Assembly: GCA_934385475.1 (NCBI GenBank)
Contig: CAKRPS010000029.1
Span: 1-32,071 of the forward strand
Direction of reading: 5' to 3'
Length of the DNA stretch: 32,071 bases
Origin: an uncultured Lachnospiraceae bacterium
Lineage (GTDB): Bacteria; Bacillota; Clostridia; Lachnospirales; Lachnospiraceae
Each line of letters opens with the position of its first letter. The first letter of the stretch is position 1. The notes beneath the pieces were generated by a model. That model saw nothing but the letters and a program-made list of their open reading frames with translations, was not told where the DNA came from and searched no databases. Of the stretch, positions 1-8,321 are shown piece by piece. A program made the translations under genes and the position numbers.

Positions 1-34
1 CTTCTTCTAATAATTCACGCATTGCTTTACACAT
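1..34 (-). CDS. 5' end of an unidentified gene (partial)
   Basis: An ATG on the minus strand (complement of 32-34) follows a strong AAGGAGGAG ribosome binding site with good spacing. The 11 readable codons give MCKAMRELLEE before the window ends. Short starts of this kind are common in Lachnospiraceae proteins with charged glutamate-rich heads, such as Rpn-type nuclease/transposase relatives, but eleven residues cannot identify a family. The call of a real gene start rests only on the ribosome binding site and start codon. Confidence 0.45.
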   Translation of the reverse strand, partial: MCKAMRELLEE

Positions 35-59
35 GTCAAACTCCTCCTTATCTTCCGTC

Positions 60-743
60 TTATATACATAATTCATCCGGTTTTCCCACAGTTCTGGCAT
101 TTTCAGTAAGCAAGATAAAGAGACTTATGACTATACACTCTCCGCTCTTTACAATGCTGTCGCTCACGGTGCAGATCTGCTGATTCTGTTCTTCAATTCC
201 TTTCATTGACTGGTGTTTCCTGATTCTGGTCAGAAACCTTTAATATCTTATCCTGTTCTTCGCGGATCAGCGCTGTAAGGGCTTTTGTTCCTTTAATATA
301 GGCAAATGTCAGAATTCCGAGCATGACCACCGCATATCCGGTATCAAATCCGTTTGACAAACCAGCCTTAATTTTGACAATGATATTGATAACATTAACA
401 AGTAATGTCAATGTGCTTAACGCTGCAATAAATTTAGTATTCAGATAGAAACAGATAATCGTGAAAACTGCCAGTATGTAACTGTAGTATGACACCATCC
501 TAAAATCAAACAGGGCAATTACATAGTCTGCGAAAAATATCAGTGACGCATAATAGACGGTCTTTCTGTCGCCGGGCAATCGCAGAGTCACAATGGTTTC
601 TGCGATCATCGTTATGATCGTACTTACCAAAAGCAGGCTTTTGTTCGTAACAATACCTTCATTCTGTATACTTACAATATAAAAAGCACACAAATCATTA
701 TTACATAGTACAACAACCTGTTTAATTTCTTTGTCTGTAAATC
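60..743 (-). pseudogene. decayed membrane receptor remnant, possibly the N-terminal part of a chemotaxis transducer
   Basis: An open frame of about 180 codons (193-741) has no ATG start. Only a TTG at 691-693 could serve, and the frame runs on upstream to a stop at 742-744. The translation has four to five hydrophobic helices followed by a charged cytoplasmic segment (IREEQDKILKVSDQNQE) and then a stop. In another frame the reading resumes at once as IEEQNQQICTVSDSIVKSGEC, which continues the same helical character down to a stop at 60-62, so a frameshift is likely. The layout of membrane head then coiled cytoplasmic region resembles the start of a methyl-accepting chemotaxis protein with a multi-helix sensor, with the signalling domain lost. 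The missing start, the frameshift and the truncation argue for a pseudogene. The family assignment is an inference. Confidence 0.4.
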
Positions 744-822
744 AGCAATCCTTTGACAAGATGCAAATATAGCCGATAACATGCAACCGCAGCACAATTA
801 TTTGACCCATTTCGGAAAATAC

Positions 823-851
823 TTCAAAAGCTTTACTCTTTGCTGTATAAT
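823..851 (+). promoter_or_regulatory. sigma-A-type promoter of the yjdF transcript
   Basis: A -35 like TTCAAA (823-828) is separated by 17 bp from a consensus -10 TATAAT (846-851). The predicted start near 858 lies just before the riboswitch aptamer. Confidence 0.55.
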
Positions 852-861
852 GTTCCCTGCA

Positions 862-997
862 AAGATAAAAACGCAACGTGTATCTGATACACCAGAGCCG
901 GTAGGTAGCCCGGCCGTCTGAAAAAACAAAATATTTTTCAGGTAAGTAACCTTCCCCTCCGGGTCGTCCATTCTTTGTTCACTTTTTCACAGGAGGG
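862..997 (+). promoter_or_regulatory. yjdF-motif (azaaromatic) riboswitch
   Basis: The leader of the yjdF gene carries conserved-looking blocks of the yjdF RNA motif: an ACGCAACGTG segment (871-880), a GCCGGTAGGTAGCCCGGC region (897-914), a CTGAAAAA/TTTTTCAG stem (918-939) and GGTAAGTAAC (941-950). Downstream, CCCTCC (955-960) is the exact complement of the GGAGGG ribosome binding site (992-997), so the site can be sequestered. This suggests control of translation initiation. Known members bind diverse azaaromatic compounds and switch on the downstream gene. The gene encoded is the family's namesake, which strongly supports the assignment. The motif match is from memory and was not scored against a covariance model. 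Confidence 0.85.
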
Positions 998-1003
998 ATT
1001 TTT

Positions 1004-1420
1004 ATGGACAAGGTGACCGGCAAACTGACTGTTTTATTTGAAGATCCGTTTTGGATCGGTGTCTTTGAGAGGATTTCAAGTGGAAAGCTATCCGTATGTA
1101 AAGTTACCTTTGGCGCTGAACCCAGGGATTACGAAATTCAGGACTTTATCCTGAAAAACTATTCTCATCTGCGATTTAGTCCCTGTGTCGATATTGCAGT
1201 TAAAAAAGAATCGACAAACCCCAAGCGTATGCAGCGGGAGGTCAGAAAGCAGACCCTGCAGAGCGGAATTGGAACGAAATCACAGCAGGCTCTGCAACTG
1301 CAGCGGGAAGAGAACAAACTTGAGCGCAAAGCCACTACGAAGCAGGAGCGGGAAGCGGAAAAGCAACGTCAGTTTGAACTGCGACAGCAGAAACGAAAAG
1401 AAAAACACCGAGGACGGTAG
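1004..1420 (+). CDS. yjdF: YjdF family protein (DUF2992)
   Basis: The 138-residue protein begins MDKVTGKLTVLFEDPFWIGV and has the YjdF layout. A compact beta-rich N-terminal half (about residues 1-65, with VFERISSGKLSVCKVTFGAEP) is followed by a long, very basic and glutamine-rich helical tail from about residue 75 to the end. The start codon follows an AGGAGGG ribosome binding site that can pair with an upstream anti-site. The molecular function is unknown. Because the riboswitch senses azaaromatic heterocycles, a role in coping with such compounds has been proposed. It is a single-gene unit with its own promoter upstream and terminator directly downstream. The helical tail suggests RNA or protein binding, but that is inference. 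Confidence 0.88.
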   Translation: MDKVTGKLTVLFEDPFWIGVFERISSGKLSVCKVTFGAEPRDYEIQDFILKNYSHLRFSPCVDIAVKKESTNPKRMQREVRKQTLQSGIGTKSQQALQLQREENKLERKATTKQEREAEKQRQFELRQQKRKEKHRGR

Positions 1421-1431
1421 ATCACCCAAAG

Positions 1432-1466
1432 CTCCCAGTTGTGATAAAACAGCCGGGAGTTTTTTC
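1432..1466 (+). terminator. Rho-independent terminator of yjdF
   Basis: CTCCCAGTTGT (1432-1442) pairs with ACAGCCGGGAG (1449-1459) as an 11-bp stem with one mismatch. A run of T follows. Confidence 0.85.
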
Positions 1467-1478
1467 ATTTCTCTTTCA

Positions 1479-1507
1479 TTGACACCATAGTGCCAAAAGC
1501 TTATAAT
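1479..1507 (+). promoter_or_regulatory. consensus sigma-A promoter of the methyltransferase/MTHFR gene
   Basis: Perfect TTGACA (1479-1484) and TATAAT (1502-1507) hexamers are separated by 17 bp. It lies about 50 bp before the start codon. No SAM or B12 riboswitch was recognised in the short leader. Confidence 0.9.
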
Positions 1508-1554
1508 CATGGCAGTTCAATACCACTAACTACTTGTAAAGAAAAGAGGTTCTT

Positions 1555-3321
1555 ATGAAAATACAAAAATATCTCGAACATCATTACCTGCTCTGCGATG
1601 GTGCCTTCGGAACCTACTATGCTGATAAATATCAAACAGAAGAAATGCCGGAGCTTGCCAATATGGCCTATCCGGACCGTGTCAAGGCAATTCATACCGA
1701 ATACATTGCCGCCGGTGCCAGGCTGATCCGTACAAACACCTTTGCGTGCAATACCTCCCTTCTCCACAAAAGTTTTGGACGGGTGGAGGAAAACATCATA
1801 TCCGCAATCGCACTTGCCAGGGAAAGTGCACAGGATCAGGATATCTATATCGCCGGCGATATCGGACCAATCCCGGCAGATGCTTCCCACACTGCGGATG
1901 AAATACGGGAGGAATATGTCCGTATCGTCGATGTGTTCTTAACACAGGGAATCAATATCCTTCACTTTGAGACCTTTGCCGACATGGACGCACTGCTCCC
2001 GGCGATTGACCGGTGTAAGGAAGCAGGTGCATTTGTGAGCATCAGCTTCTGTGTCAACCAGTTTGGCTACAGCCTCGCCGGGTTGAGTGCAAGGCACTTG
2101 TTAAATGATGCCGCTAAGCTGCCGGTAGACGCCATTGGCCTGAACTGCGGCGTAGGTCCCGGTCATATGCTCAAGCTTCTGGAGAACATTCCTTTTCCGG
2201 AGGGAAAATATATGCTGGCACTTTCCAACGCCGGTTACCCGATTATCACGCGGAATCATCTGCGATACGGCAACACCCCTTCCTACTTTGCCCAAAAGCT
2301 CAGGGATGCCGCAAAGACGGGGATTGATATTATCGGCGGCTGTTGCGGTACGACTCCTGAATTTATCCGGCAGGCAGCGCAGCTTCTGGAAGATATCCAC
2401 AGAAAGCACCGTAAATCTGCCGCAGAGTCCACAGAATCTGCCGCTTTGTCTGTGCACAAGGGTTTCCTGTACGACGAAACCGGTGTTCGTAAGAACAAAA
2501 AACTGATTGCCGTAGAGCTTGCTCCGCCTTTTGATGCAAACGATGAAAAGCTTCTGGAATCCGCCCATGCCCTCATCGGTTCGGATGTGGATGTTCTTAC
2601 CTTCCCGGATTCTCCTTCCGGCAGAACCCGCGTGGATTCGGTTCTGATGGCTGACAAGGTACACAAAGAAACCGGCTTGACCGTAATGCCGCATATCTGC
2701 TGTCGTGACAAAAATACTGTAGCTATGCGTTCGCTTCTTATGGGCGCAAAGATCAACGATATCCACAATCTTCTGATCATAACAGGAGATCCTCTGCCGA
2801 CTATGGTCCGGCAAACCGTGAAGGCAGTATTTAATTTTGATTCTGTAGGGCTTATGAAGATCGCACAGGAAATGAATGAAGAAATTCTTACCGATAACCC
2901 TTTCAGCTATGGTGGTGCTATCAACCAGGGACGCAGAAACCTGTCGGTTGAGATAGAACGTGTCAAGAAAAAAATGGCGGCCGGTGCAGAGTTTTTCCTG
3001 ACACAGCCTGTCTTCTGTGAAGAGGATGTGCAACGTCTTCGTCAGGTCAAGGAGGAGACCGGTGCCTGCATCCTCTGCGGTATTATGCCACTCATCAGCC
3101 GCAAGAATGCGCTTTTCATGAAAAACGAGATATCCGGTGTCAACATCCCGGATGAGGTGATCGCCCGCTATCCTGAAAATGGCGGCCGCGAAGCCGGTGA
3201 AACCGTTGGTGTATCCATCGCCAGAGATATTATCCGGCTGACAGAGGATTTTGTGGACGGTTACTACTTCTCCTTCCCCTTCAACCGGACATATCTTCTA
3301 CGCCAGATTATGACTGACTAA
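1555..3321 (+). CDS. yitJ: bifunctional homocysteine S-methyltransferase / 5,10-methylenetetrahydrofolate reductase
   Basis: This 588-residue protein fuses two one-carbon enzymes, as in Bacillus YitJ. Residues about 5-290 form the S-methyl-transferase barrel: the start YLLCDGAFGTYYADKY, the RTNTF motif, and the zinc-binding cysteines C198 (in NCGVGPGH) and C263-C264 (in IIGGCCGTTPEFIR). Residues about 310-588 form the methylenetetrahydrofolate reductase (FAD) barrel, with VELAPPF at its start, ITGDP in the middle and the FFLTQPVF segment. The protein would reduce methylene-THF and pass a methyl group to homocysteine to make methionine in the cytoplasm. The acceptor and donor preference of the first domain is inferred. 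An AGAGG-like ribosome binding site precedes the ATG. The stop codon overlaps that of the convergent dehydrogenase gene by four bases. Confidence 0.9.
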   Translation: MKIQKYLEHHYLLCDGAFGTYYADKYQTEEMPELANMAYPDRVKAIHTEYIAAGARLIRTNTFACNTSLLHKSFGRVEENIISAIALARESAQDQDIYIAGDIGPIPADASHTADEIREEYVRIVDVFLTQGINILHFETFADMDALLPAIDRCKEAGAFVSISFCVNQFGYSLAGLSARHLLNDAAKLPVDAIGLNCGVGPGHMLKLLENIPFPEGKYMLALSNAGYPIITRNHLRYGNTPSYFAQKLRDAAKTGIDIIGGCCGTTPEFIRQAAQLLEDIHRKHRKSAAESTESAALSVHKGFLYDETGVRKNKKLIAVELAPPFDANDEKLLESAHALIGSDVDVLTFPDSPSGRTRVDSVLMADKVHKETGLTVMPHICCRDKNTVAMRSLLMGAKINDIHNLLIITGDPLPTMVRQTVKAVFNFDSVGLMKIAQEMNEEILTDNPFSYGGAINQGRRNLSVEIERVKKKMAAGAEFFLTQPVFCEEDVQRLRQVKEETGACILCGIMPLISRKNALFMKNEISGVNIPDEVIARYPENGGREAGETVGVSIARDIIRLTEDFVDGYYFSFPFNRTYLLRQIMTD

Positions 3322-4283
3322 AGCTTTTGATGAATTTCCATGATCTTATCGGTGTACTCCCGAATCAGCTTCGTAGATTCCTTGAAGCGGGAAAGTTCAC
3401 CGGGTGTCATATGAATTTCCAGTACGTCGGCTGCCCCATAGCGGTTCAAAACGGTAGGCACGCCGGCGTACACATTTTTCTCCCCATATTCTCCCTCAAG
3501 CAAAGTCGATACCGGAACAATTCTGTTCTCATCGTTCAGGATTGCCTTAATGATCCCTGCACAGGCTGTCGCGATTCCATAGTAAGTCGTTCCCTTACGG
3601 TTCAGGATTTCCCAGCCTTCCTGTGTTGTCTTATACACGAGATCATCCAGATCCACATCGCCAACCATTTCTTTATTGTCAGATATTACATCATAGAACG
3701 GCTTGCCCGCAACTGTAACAGTCGACCACGGTACCATCTGAGAGTCTCCGTGCTCTCCCATGGAATACGCGTGAACGCTTCGCGGATCGACCTTTGCGAT
3801 CTGCGCGATCATATTCTGCAATCTGGCTGAATCAATAGCTGTACCGGTTCCAATGACCTGATTCTTGGGGAGTCCCGACAAGAACTGTACATAATGCGTT
3901 ATAATATCTACCGGATTGGAAATGACCAGAAAGATGCCGTCAAATCCACTTTCCATAATCGGATCAACAATCGATTTACAGATCTTTGCACTGAGTTCCA
4001 GCGTATCCAGTCTGGTCTGTCCCGGCTTAGGCGGTGCACCGGCTGTGATCACAATAATGTCTACGTCGCCGCAGTCCTTATAATCCCCTGTTTTCACCTT
4101 GACATTTTTATTCAGATACTCAATGGTATCCTGAAGATCCAGCATCTCTCCGTATGCTCTCTCCTTGTTGATATCGATCATGATCACTTCATCGCAGATA
4201 CCCTGCGTGATCAAACTGAAGGCGGTAGTCGACCCTACCAGTCCACATCCTACGATTGCTACTTTTCTTTGTGAAATCTGCAT
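3318..4283 (-). CDS. ldh: L-lactate dehydrogenase-family 2-hydroxyacid dehydrogenase
   Basis: The 321-residue NAD-dependent dehydrogenase has a Rossmann start (VAIVGCGLVGSTTA, residues 8-21), the cofactor-binding aspartate in IMIDINKE, the mobile-loop arginine R91 and the catalytic histidine H178 in GEHGDS. It belongs to the lactate/malate dehydrogenase family. The residue just before KPG in the specificity loop is proline (P85 in GAPPKPGQTR). Typical L-LDH has glutamine there and malate dehydrogenase has arginine. The preferred 2-oxo acid may therefore not be pyruvate, although chemistry on an L-2-hydroxy acid is secure. The start was placed at MQISQRK because AAGAGGG precedes it; a longer reading frame upstream lacks such a site. 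It is convergent with the methyltransferase gene and apparently monocistronic. Confidence 0.87.
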   Translation of the reverse strand: MQISQRKVAIVGCGLVGSTTAFSLITQGICDEVIMIDINKERAYGEMLDLQDTIEYLNKNVKVKTGDYKDCGDVDIIVITAGAPPKPGQTRLDTLELSAKICKSIVDPIMESGFDGIFLVISNPVDIITHYVQFLSGLPKNQVIGTGTAIDSARLQNMIAQIAKVDPRSVHAYSMGEHGDSQMVPWSTVTVAGKPFYDVISDNKEMVGDVDLDDLVYKTTQEGWEILNRKGTTYYGIATACAGIIKAILNDENRIVPVSTLLEGEYGEKNVYAGVPTVLNRYGAADVLEIHMTPGELSRFKESTKLIREYTDKIMEIHQKL

Positions 4284-4378
4284 AGTATCCCTCTTTTCTG
4301 CGCACCTCTTACTTTGTCCGGCGTGTCTTGGGCGCGCAGGCACAATCCGGATTTTCATAATAGTTCTGATTCTATAAC

Positions 4379-4417
4379 AAAAGAGCGAAAGCACCTTTGG
4401 GGCACCTTCGCTCTTTT
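4379..4417 (-). terminator. hairpin terminator downstream of the GH127 gene
   Basis: AAAAGAGCGAA (4379-4389) and TTCGCTCTTTT (4407-4417) form a perfect 11-bp stem around a 17-nt loop. It lies 40 bp after the GH127 stop and just before the dehydrogenase leader. The A/T arms allow function on either strand. Confidence 0.75.
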
Positions 4418-4456
4418 GATACATTATAGGTAAATTATGCTCTCACGTCAAGAAAA

Positions 4457-6385
4457 TTATTCCTCCGGAATCCAGACACGCATCTGGTTCAAGCCACGGT
4501 TCCCCCAGGTATAGTACGGAACCAGTGTCACGGTACATGCTTCCCTCGCAGGTTTTTCAAAGCTGTAGAGCTCCTCCTGCAGTGCTTCACGGTATCCTTC
4601 CGCATAGATTTCGCGGATTCCGCAAAGCTTGTCGGAAAGGTAATTGCTTATCTCAACCTTTCCGTCCTCCTTGAGACTTACGGAAAGGATATCGTTTTCG
4701 TTATCTACTCCCTCTGCGCAGTAAATAAGGGGTCCTCTCTGTAAAGCTACCTTCCGGGTATCAGCTGCCACCTTGTTGCTTGCATATACCTTTCTGATCG
4801 ACATCTCAAACTCAACGGTTAACTTATCCTCTGCCGTAAACTCTTCGTGCAGATAAGCGTATCCATCCTTTATCCTGCAGTCAAGTTCCTTGCCATTCAG
4901 ACAGATCTTCACCTGCTTTGTCCATCCCGGAATACGGATTGCAAGCGGTACAGACATGGTCTCTTTTACCGGTGCAAAACGGTATGTAATCACATTGTCA
5001 TACGGATAGTCCGTTTCCAGCGTAATTTTGCCTCCCAGACTTTCCGTCAGATCCAGCGTTCCATCCACATACAGATTGGAGAAAAGCGTTCCCGGAATCA
5101 TATGCCATGCATACTCTGCCACGGATGACAACAATCTTGCCACGTTAGGCGGGCAGCATGCACAGGTAAACCACTTCGGGCGTACCGGAAGCGCATGTTT
5201 ATGTGTCTGCGCCTCACCGGATATTCCCGGCAATACCTCCAACGGATTTACATAGAAAAATCTCTTTCCATCAAGCTGCATTCCTGCCAATACACAGTTG
5301 TACAGTGCTCTTTCCATGACATCCGCATATTTTGCATTTCTTTCAAGATACAACATTTTGTTGGAGAAAAAGATCAGTCCGATCGCCGCACAGGTTTCTG
5401 CATAGGCGGTATCGTTGGGAAGATGGTAATCCTTTGTAAATGCTTCTCCCTCATAAGCGGAACCGATCGCTCCGGTGACATACATTCTCGCCTGTGTAAT
5501 GTTGTTCCACAGCGTCTTGCAGGCCTCTTTGAGTGTTGTATCGCCGGTTTCCATTGCAGCGTCTGCCATACCGGTGTACAGATATACGGCACGTACCGCA
5601 TGTCCAACCGCTTTGTCCTGCTCTCTTACCGGGGCATAGTTCTGCTCATATTCCTTGTTCTGTGGATCATTTCTCCAGACAGCCCATCCGGCCTTCTCTT
5701 TTTCCTTAATAAAATAATCACTGTCCACACCGCGCACATTGATAAAGTGCAGTGCCAGTTCTTTGTATTTCTCTTCCTTGGTGCAGCGGAACAGTCTCAT
5801 CAGGGCAAGTTCGATCTCCGGATGTCCCGGATACCCTTCTGCACCTTCCTCAATGAAATGCTTGTAGATATGATCTGCCATGCCGCACATAATCTCTAAC
5901 AGTCTGGACTTTCCGGTACACTCTGCATAGGCAACCGCTGCCTCGATCATATGTCCCGCACAGTACAACTCATGTGCTTCCTGTAAGTTTGTCCAGCGCT
6001 TTTCAGGTTCTTTCACTGTAAAATAGGTATTCAGATAGCCATCCTTCTGCTGTGCCTCACCGATCAGTTCAATGATCTCATCACACCGCTTTTCCAGTTC
6101 CTTGTCCGGATACTGTGCCAGGGAGTAAGCCGCACCCTCCAGCCATTTCGCAACATCACTGTCCTGAAATACCATTCCATAAAAGTCGCCATCACATTTT
6201 CCGTTCTTGATCTTTTCCGCTGCCATACGGAAATTCTCGATACAATGGCTTTTCTCGGCACCTTCGATCTGATCATTCAGTGCCTTTTCCTGATAAGGGA
6301 GCACTACGTCCTTTACCAGCTTTTCGTAGCGCTCCCAAAATCCTTCGTTTACCTCAAATTTTTTGACCAACTTCAAATCACCCAT
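4457..6385 (-). CDS. beta-L-arabinofuranosidase, glycoside hydrolase family 127
   Basis: The 642-residue protein has the GH127 (alpha/alpha)6-barrel followed by C-terminal beta-sandwiches and has no signal peptide, so it acts in the cytoplasm. The zinc-thiolate active site is complete: E330 and C332 (YAETCAA) plus C410 and C411 in FTCACCPPN, which match E338, C340, C417 and C418 of the characterised bifidobacterial enzyme HypBA1 (658 residues). It would release L-arabinofuranose from short plant-glycoprotein or pectin oligosaccharides after import. The start was set at the ATG at 6383-6385. The longer reading frame begins inside the GGAGGG ribosome binding site itself. A TATAAT on the minus strand at 6429-6434 may be its -10, without a good -35, so it may need an activator. 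No sugar transporter for its substrate lies nearby. Confidence 0.88.
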   Translation of the reverse strand: MGDLKLVKKFEVNEGFWERYEKLVKDVVLPYQEKALNDQIEGAEKSHCIENFRMAAEKIKNGKCDGDFYGMVFQDSDVAKWLEGAAYSLAQYPDKELEKRCDEIIELIGEAQQKDGYLNTYFTVKEPEKRWTNLQEAHELYCAGHMIEAAVAYAECTGKSRLLEIMCGMADHIYKHFIEEGAEGYPGHPEIELALMRLFRCTKEEKYKELALHFINVRGVDSDYFIKEKEKAGWAVWRNDPQNKEYEQNYAPVREQDKAVGHAVRAVYLYTGMADAAMETGDTTLKEACKTLWNNITQARMYVTGAIGSAYEGEAFTKDYHLPNDTAYAETCAAIGLIFFSNKMLYLERNAKYADVMERALYNCVLAGMQLDGKRFFYVNPLEVLPGISGEAQTHKHALPVRPKWFTCACCPPNVARLLSSVAEYAWHMIPGTLFSNLYVDGTLDLTESLGGKITLETDYPYDNVITYRFAPVKETMSVPLAIRIPGWTKQVKICLNGKELDCRIKDGYAYLHEEFTAEDKLTVEFEMSIRKVYASNKVAADTRKVALQRGPLIYCAEGVDNENDILSVSLKEDGKVEISNYLSDKLCGIREIYAEGYREALQEELYSFEKPAREACTVTLVPYYTWGNRGLNQMRVWIPEE

Positions 6386-6516
6386 CTGCATACCCTCCAT
6401 TATTGGTTCCGTGATTAGTTATGTATGTATTATAATCCTCTAAAACCGGATATAACATGGATGATTTTCTTTATTTTTTGTAGGATATTCCGATCGTTCG
6501 CTGTTAAACAGAATCT

Positions 6517-7200
6517 TTACTGAATGATCTCAAAGGATTCCACTTCCTCCAGCTTCGTGAATAAATCTACAATTTCCTCCTTCGTATACTTTGCCGGAAC
6601 AAGCACCTGACAACGGAGCTGGAATACATTTTTTCCTTTCCGTTCCCATTTGAACTGGTTCATACAGATATTGTAATCATTCAGTTCTTTGGTGATCTTC
6701 TCAAAGCCCTTCTTTTCATTTGTGATAAGGAATACCACTCGTGCCCTTGTTGCCTGCTTTACCACCCACAGATTTCTGTGGAAAAGGGCCTGTATCGTAA
6801 CCACCAGTATCGTTGTCGCAATACTGATCGGATACATTCCGGCCCCGACCGCCATTCCGACCGCAACCGTTACCCAGACACCTGCTGCCGTCGTGATTCC
6901 ACTGACATAGCCCTGTTTGCCGATAAAGATCAGGCCGCCACCCAGGATTCCTATTCCGGTAATAATTCCCGCCGCCACACGCGATACGTCGACGGAAGTT
7001 CCCTCTGCACCCAATACATCAAAGAAACCATACTTGGAGATGATCATCATAAGTGCAGACGCAAGAGCGATCATAACATGTGTTCTCGTTCCTGCCACTT
7101 TGGTACGAAGCTGCCTCTCAATACCGATCACCCCACCACAGATACAGGCTACCAGGATACGGATGAGAAAGGGGAGCTGTTCCATCAAATAAGCACCCAT
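6517..7200 (-). CDS. MgtC/SapB family membrane protein
   Basis: The 227-residue protein has four to five transmembrane helices in its first 140 residues, with the family signature GIERQLRTKVAGTRTHVMIALASA and the glycine-rich GIGILGGGLIF. A soluble ACT-like C-terminal domain of about 80 residues follows. MgtC relatives are linked to growth at low magnesium and to control of membrane energetics. The exact role here cannot be read from sequence. The ATG at 7198-7200 was chosen because GGAGGG lies eight bases upstream; a TTG one codon earlier is less likely. It follows the ATPase gene by 43 bp on the same strand, so it may be the last cistron of that operon, although no functional link is obvious. 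Confidence 0.85.
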   Translation of the reverse strand: MGAYLMEQLPFLIRILVACICGGVIGIERQLRTKVAGTRTHVMIALASALMMIISKYGFFDVLGAEGTSVDVSRVAAGIITGIGILGGGLIFIGKQGYVSGITTAAGVWVTVAVGMAVGAGMYPISIATTILVVTIQALFHRNLWVVKQATRARVVFLITNEKKGFEKITKELNDYNICMNQFKWERKGKNVFQLRCQVLVPAKYTKEEIVDLFTKLEEVESFEIIQ

Positions 7201-7243
7201 CAAGATACCCTCCTTCTCTATCTGTCAATGCGATTTTTCATCG

Positions 7244-8320
7244 CTAGATTACATGGACATCACAGGTGTCGAACTTCACGTAAGCCTTATCGCCTACCTG
7301 ATAGATCTTCTTATGTTTAGGATTGAAATCTGTGATCTTTACAAGAGTATCGCCTACCATAACATGATAATTCTGATATTCACCCATAAAGCAGCTCATC
7401 ACAACCTTACAGGGAAGCTGTCCCTGATCTGCCAGGACTGCTGCCTCAGGACGAAGCACGATCGTACAGTTGCTGCCCGCTGCAAAGTTTCCGATGTCCT
7501 CCACTTCTACTTCTCTGTCATGGATAGAAAGAACACCCTTGGTTCCCTCCTTGCGGATCAAGGTTCCTCTCAGGAAGTTTGCTTCACCGATAAAGTCTGC
7601 CACAAATTCATCTGCCGGATGATAATAGATCTCCTGCGGAGTTCCTATCTGGGATATCACACCCTTGTTCATAATGATGATCTGATCGGAAAGGGCCATC
7701 GCTTCACTCTGATCATGTGTAACGTAAACAGCGGTAATACCGACACGCTGCTGGATATTCCGGATCTCTGTACGCATGGACACACGTAGCTTCGCATCCA
7801 GGTTGGACAACGGCTCATCAAACAGAAGTACACTCGGCTCAACGACCAACGCTCTTGCCAACGCAACTCTCTGCTGCTGTCCACCGGAAAGCTGGTTTGT
7901 CATACGGCCTTCCATACCGCTAAGCTCTACCAGATCCAGAATCTCCATTACCTTGTCATGGATCACGGATTTGTCCATCTTACGAAGCTTTAAGCCATAA
8001 GCTACATTGTCAAATACATTATAGTGCGGGAAAAGCGCATAACTCTGGAATACCATTGCCGTATCACGCTTATTCGGAGTCAGTTCGTTGATCGCCTGAT
8101 CTCCAAGGTAGATTTCTCCTTCATCCGGGCTTTCAAAGCCTGCGATCATACGCAGGGTTGTTGTCTTACCACAGCCGGAGGGTCCAAGCAGGGTGACAAA
8201 GCTGCCCGGCTTGATTTCCAGATTAGCGTCGTCTACCGCCTTAAAGTCCTTTCCAGTCTTCGGGTCCTGATATATTTTTGAGATATGCTCTAAACGGATT
8301 CCTTTGGATTCTTTCAGCAT
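7244..8320 (-). CDS. ABC transporter ATP-binding protein, FbpC/PotA type
   Basis: The 358-residue importer ATPase has Walker A GPSGCGKTT (near residue 47), the Q-loop in MVFQSYALFPH, signature LSGGQQQR, Walker B LLFDEPLSNLD and the switch histidine in VTHDQSEA. A C-terminal TOBE-type regulatory domain of about 110 residues follows (LRPEAAVL onward). It powers the permease encoded immediately upstream, with only one base between the two genes. The family handles ferric iron, spermidine/putrescine, phosphonates and related anions, and the ATPase does not fix the substrate. It sits at the cytoplasmic face of the membrane. Confidence 0.9.
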   Translation of the reverse strand: MLKESKGIRLEHISKIYQDPKTGKDFKAVDDANLEIKPGSFVTLLGPSGCGKTTTLRMIAGFESPDEGEIYLGDQAINELTPNKRDTAMVFQSYALFPHYNVFDNVAYGLKLRKMDKSVIHDKVMEILDLVELSGMEGRMTNQLSGGQQQRVALARALVVEPSVLLFDEPLSNLDAKLRVSMRTEIRNIQQRVGITAVYVTHDQSEAMALSDQIIIMNKGVISQIGTPQEIYYHPADEFVADFIGEANFLRGTLIRKEGTKGVLSIHDREVEVEDIGNFAAGSNCTIVLRPEAAVLADQGQLPCKVVMSCFMGEYQNYHVMVGDTLVKITDFNPKHKKIYQVGDKAYVKFDTCDVHVI

Positions 8321-8321
8321 A

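Noticed and set aside
1507..1554. SAM or cobalamin riboswitch ahead of the methionine-synthesis gene
   Set aside because: The leader after a perfect promoter is only about 45 nt and shows none of the conserved blocks.
2101..3033. Long minus-strand reading frame of 310 codons inside the methyltransferase/MTHFR gene
   Set aside because: It is fully antisense to a gene with clear domains and catalytic motifs, has no ribosome binding site, and its translation resembles no family.
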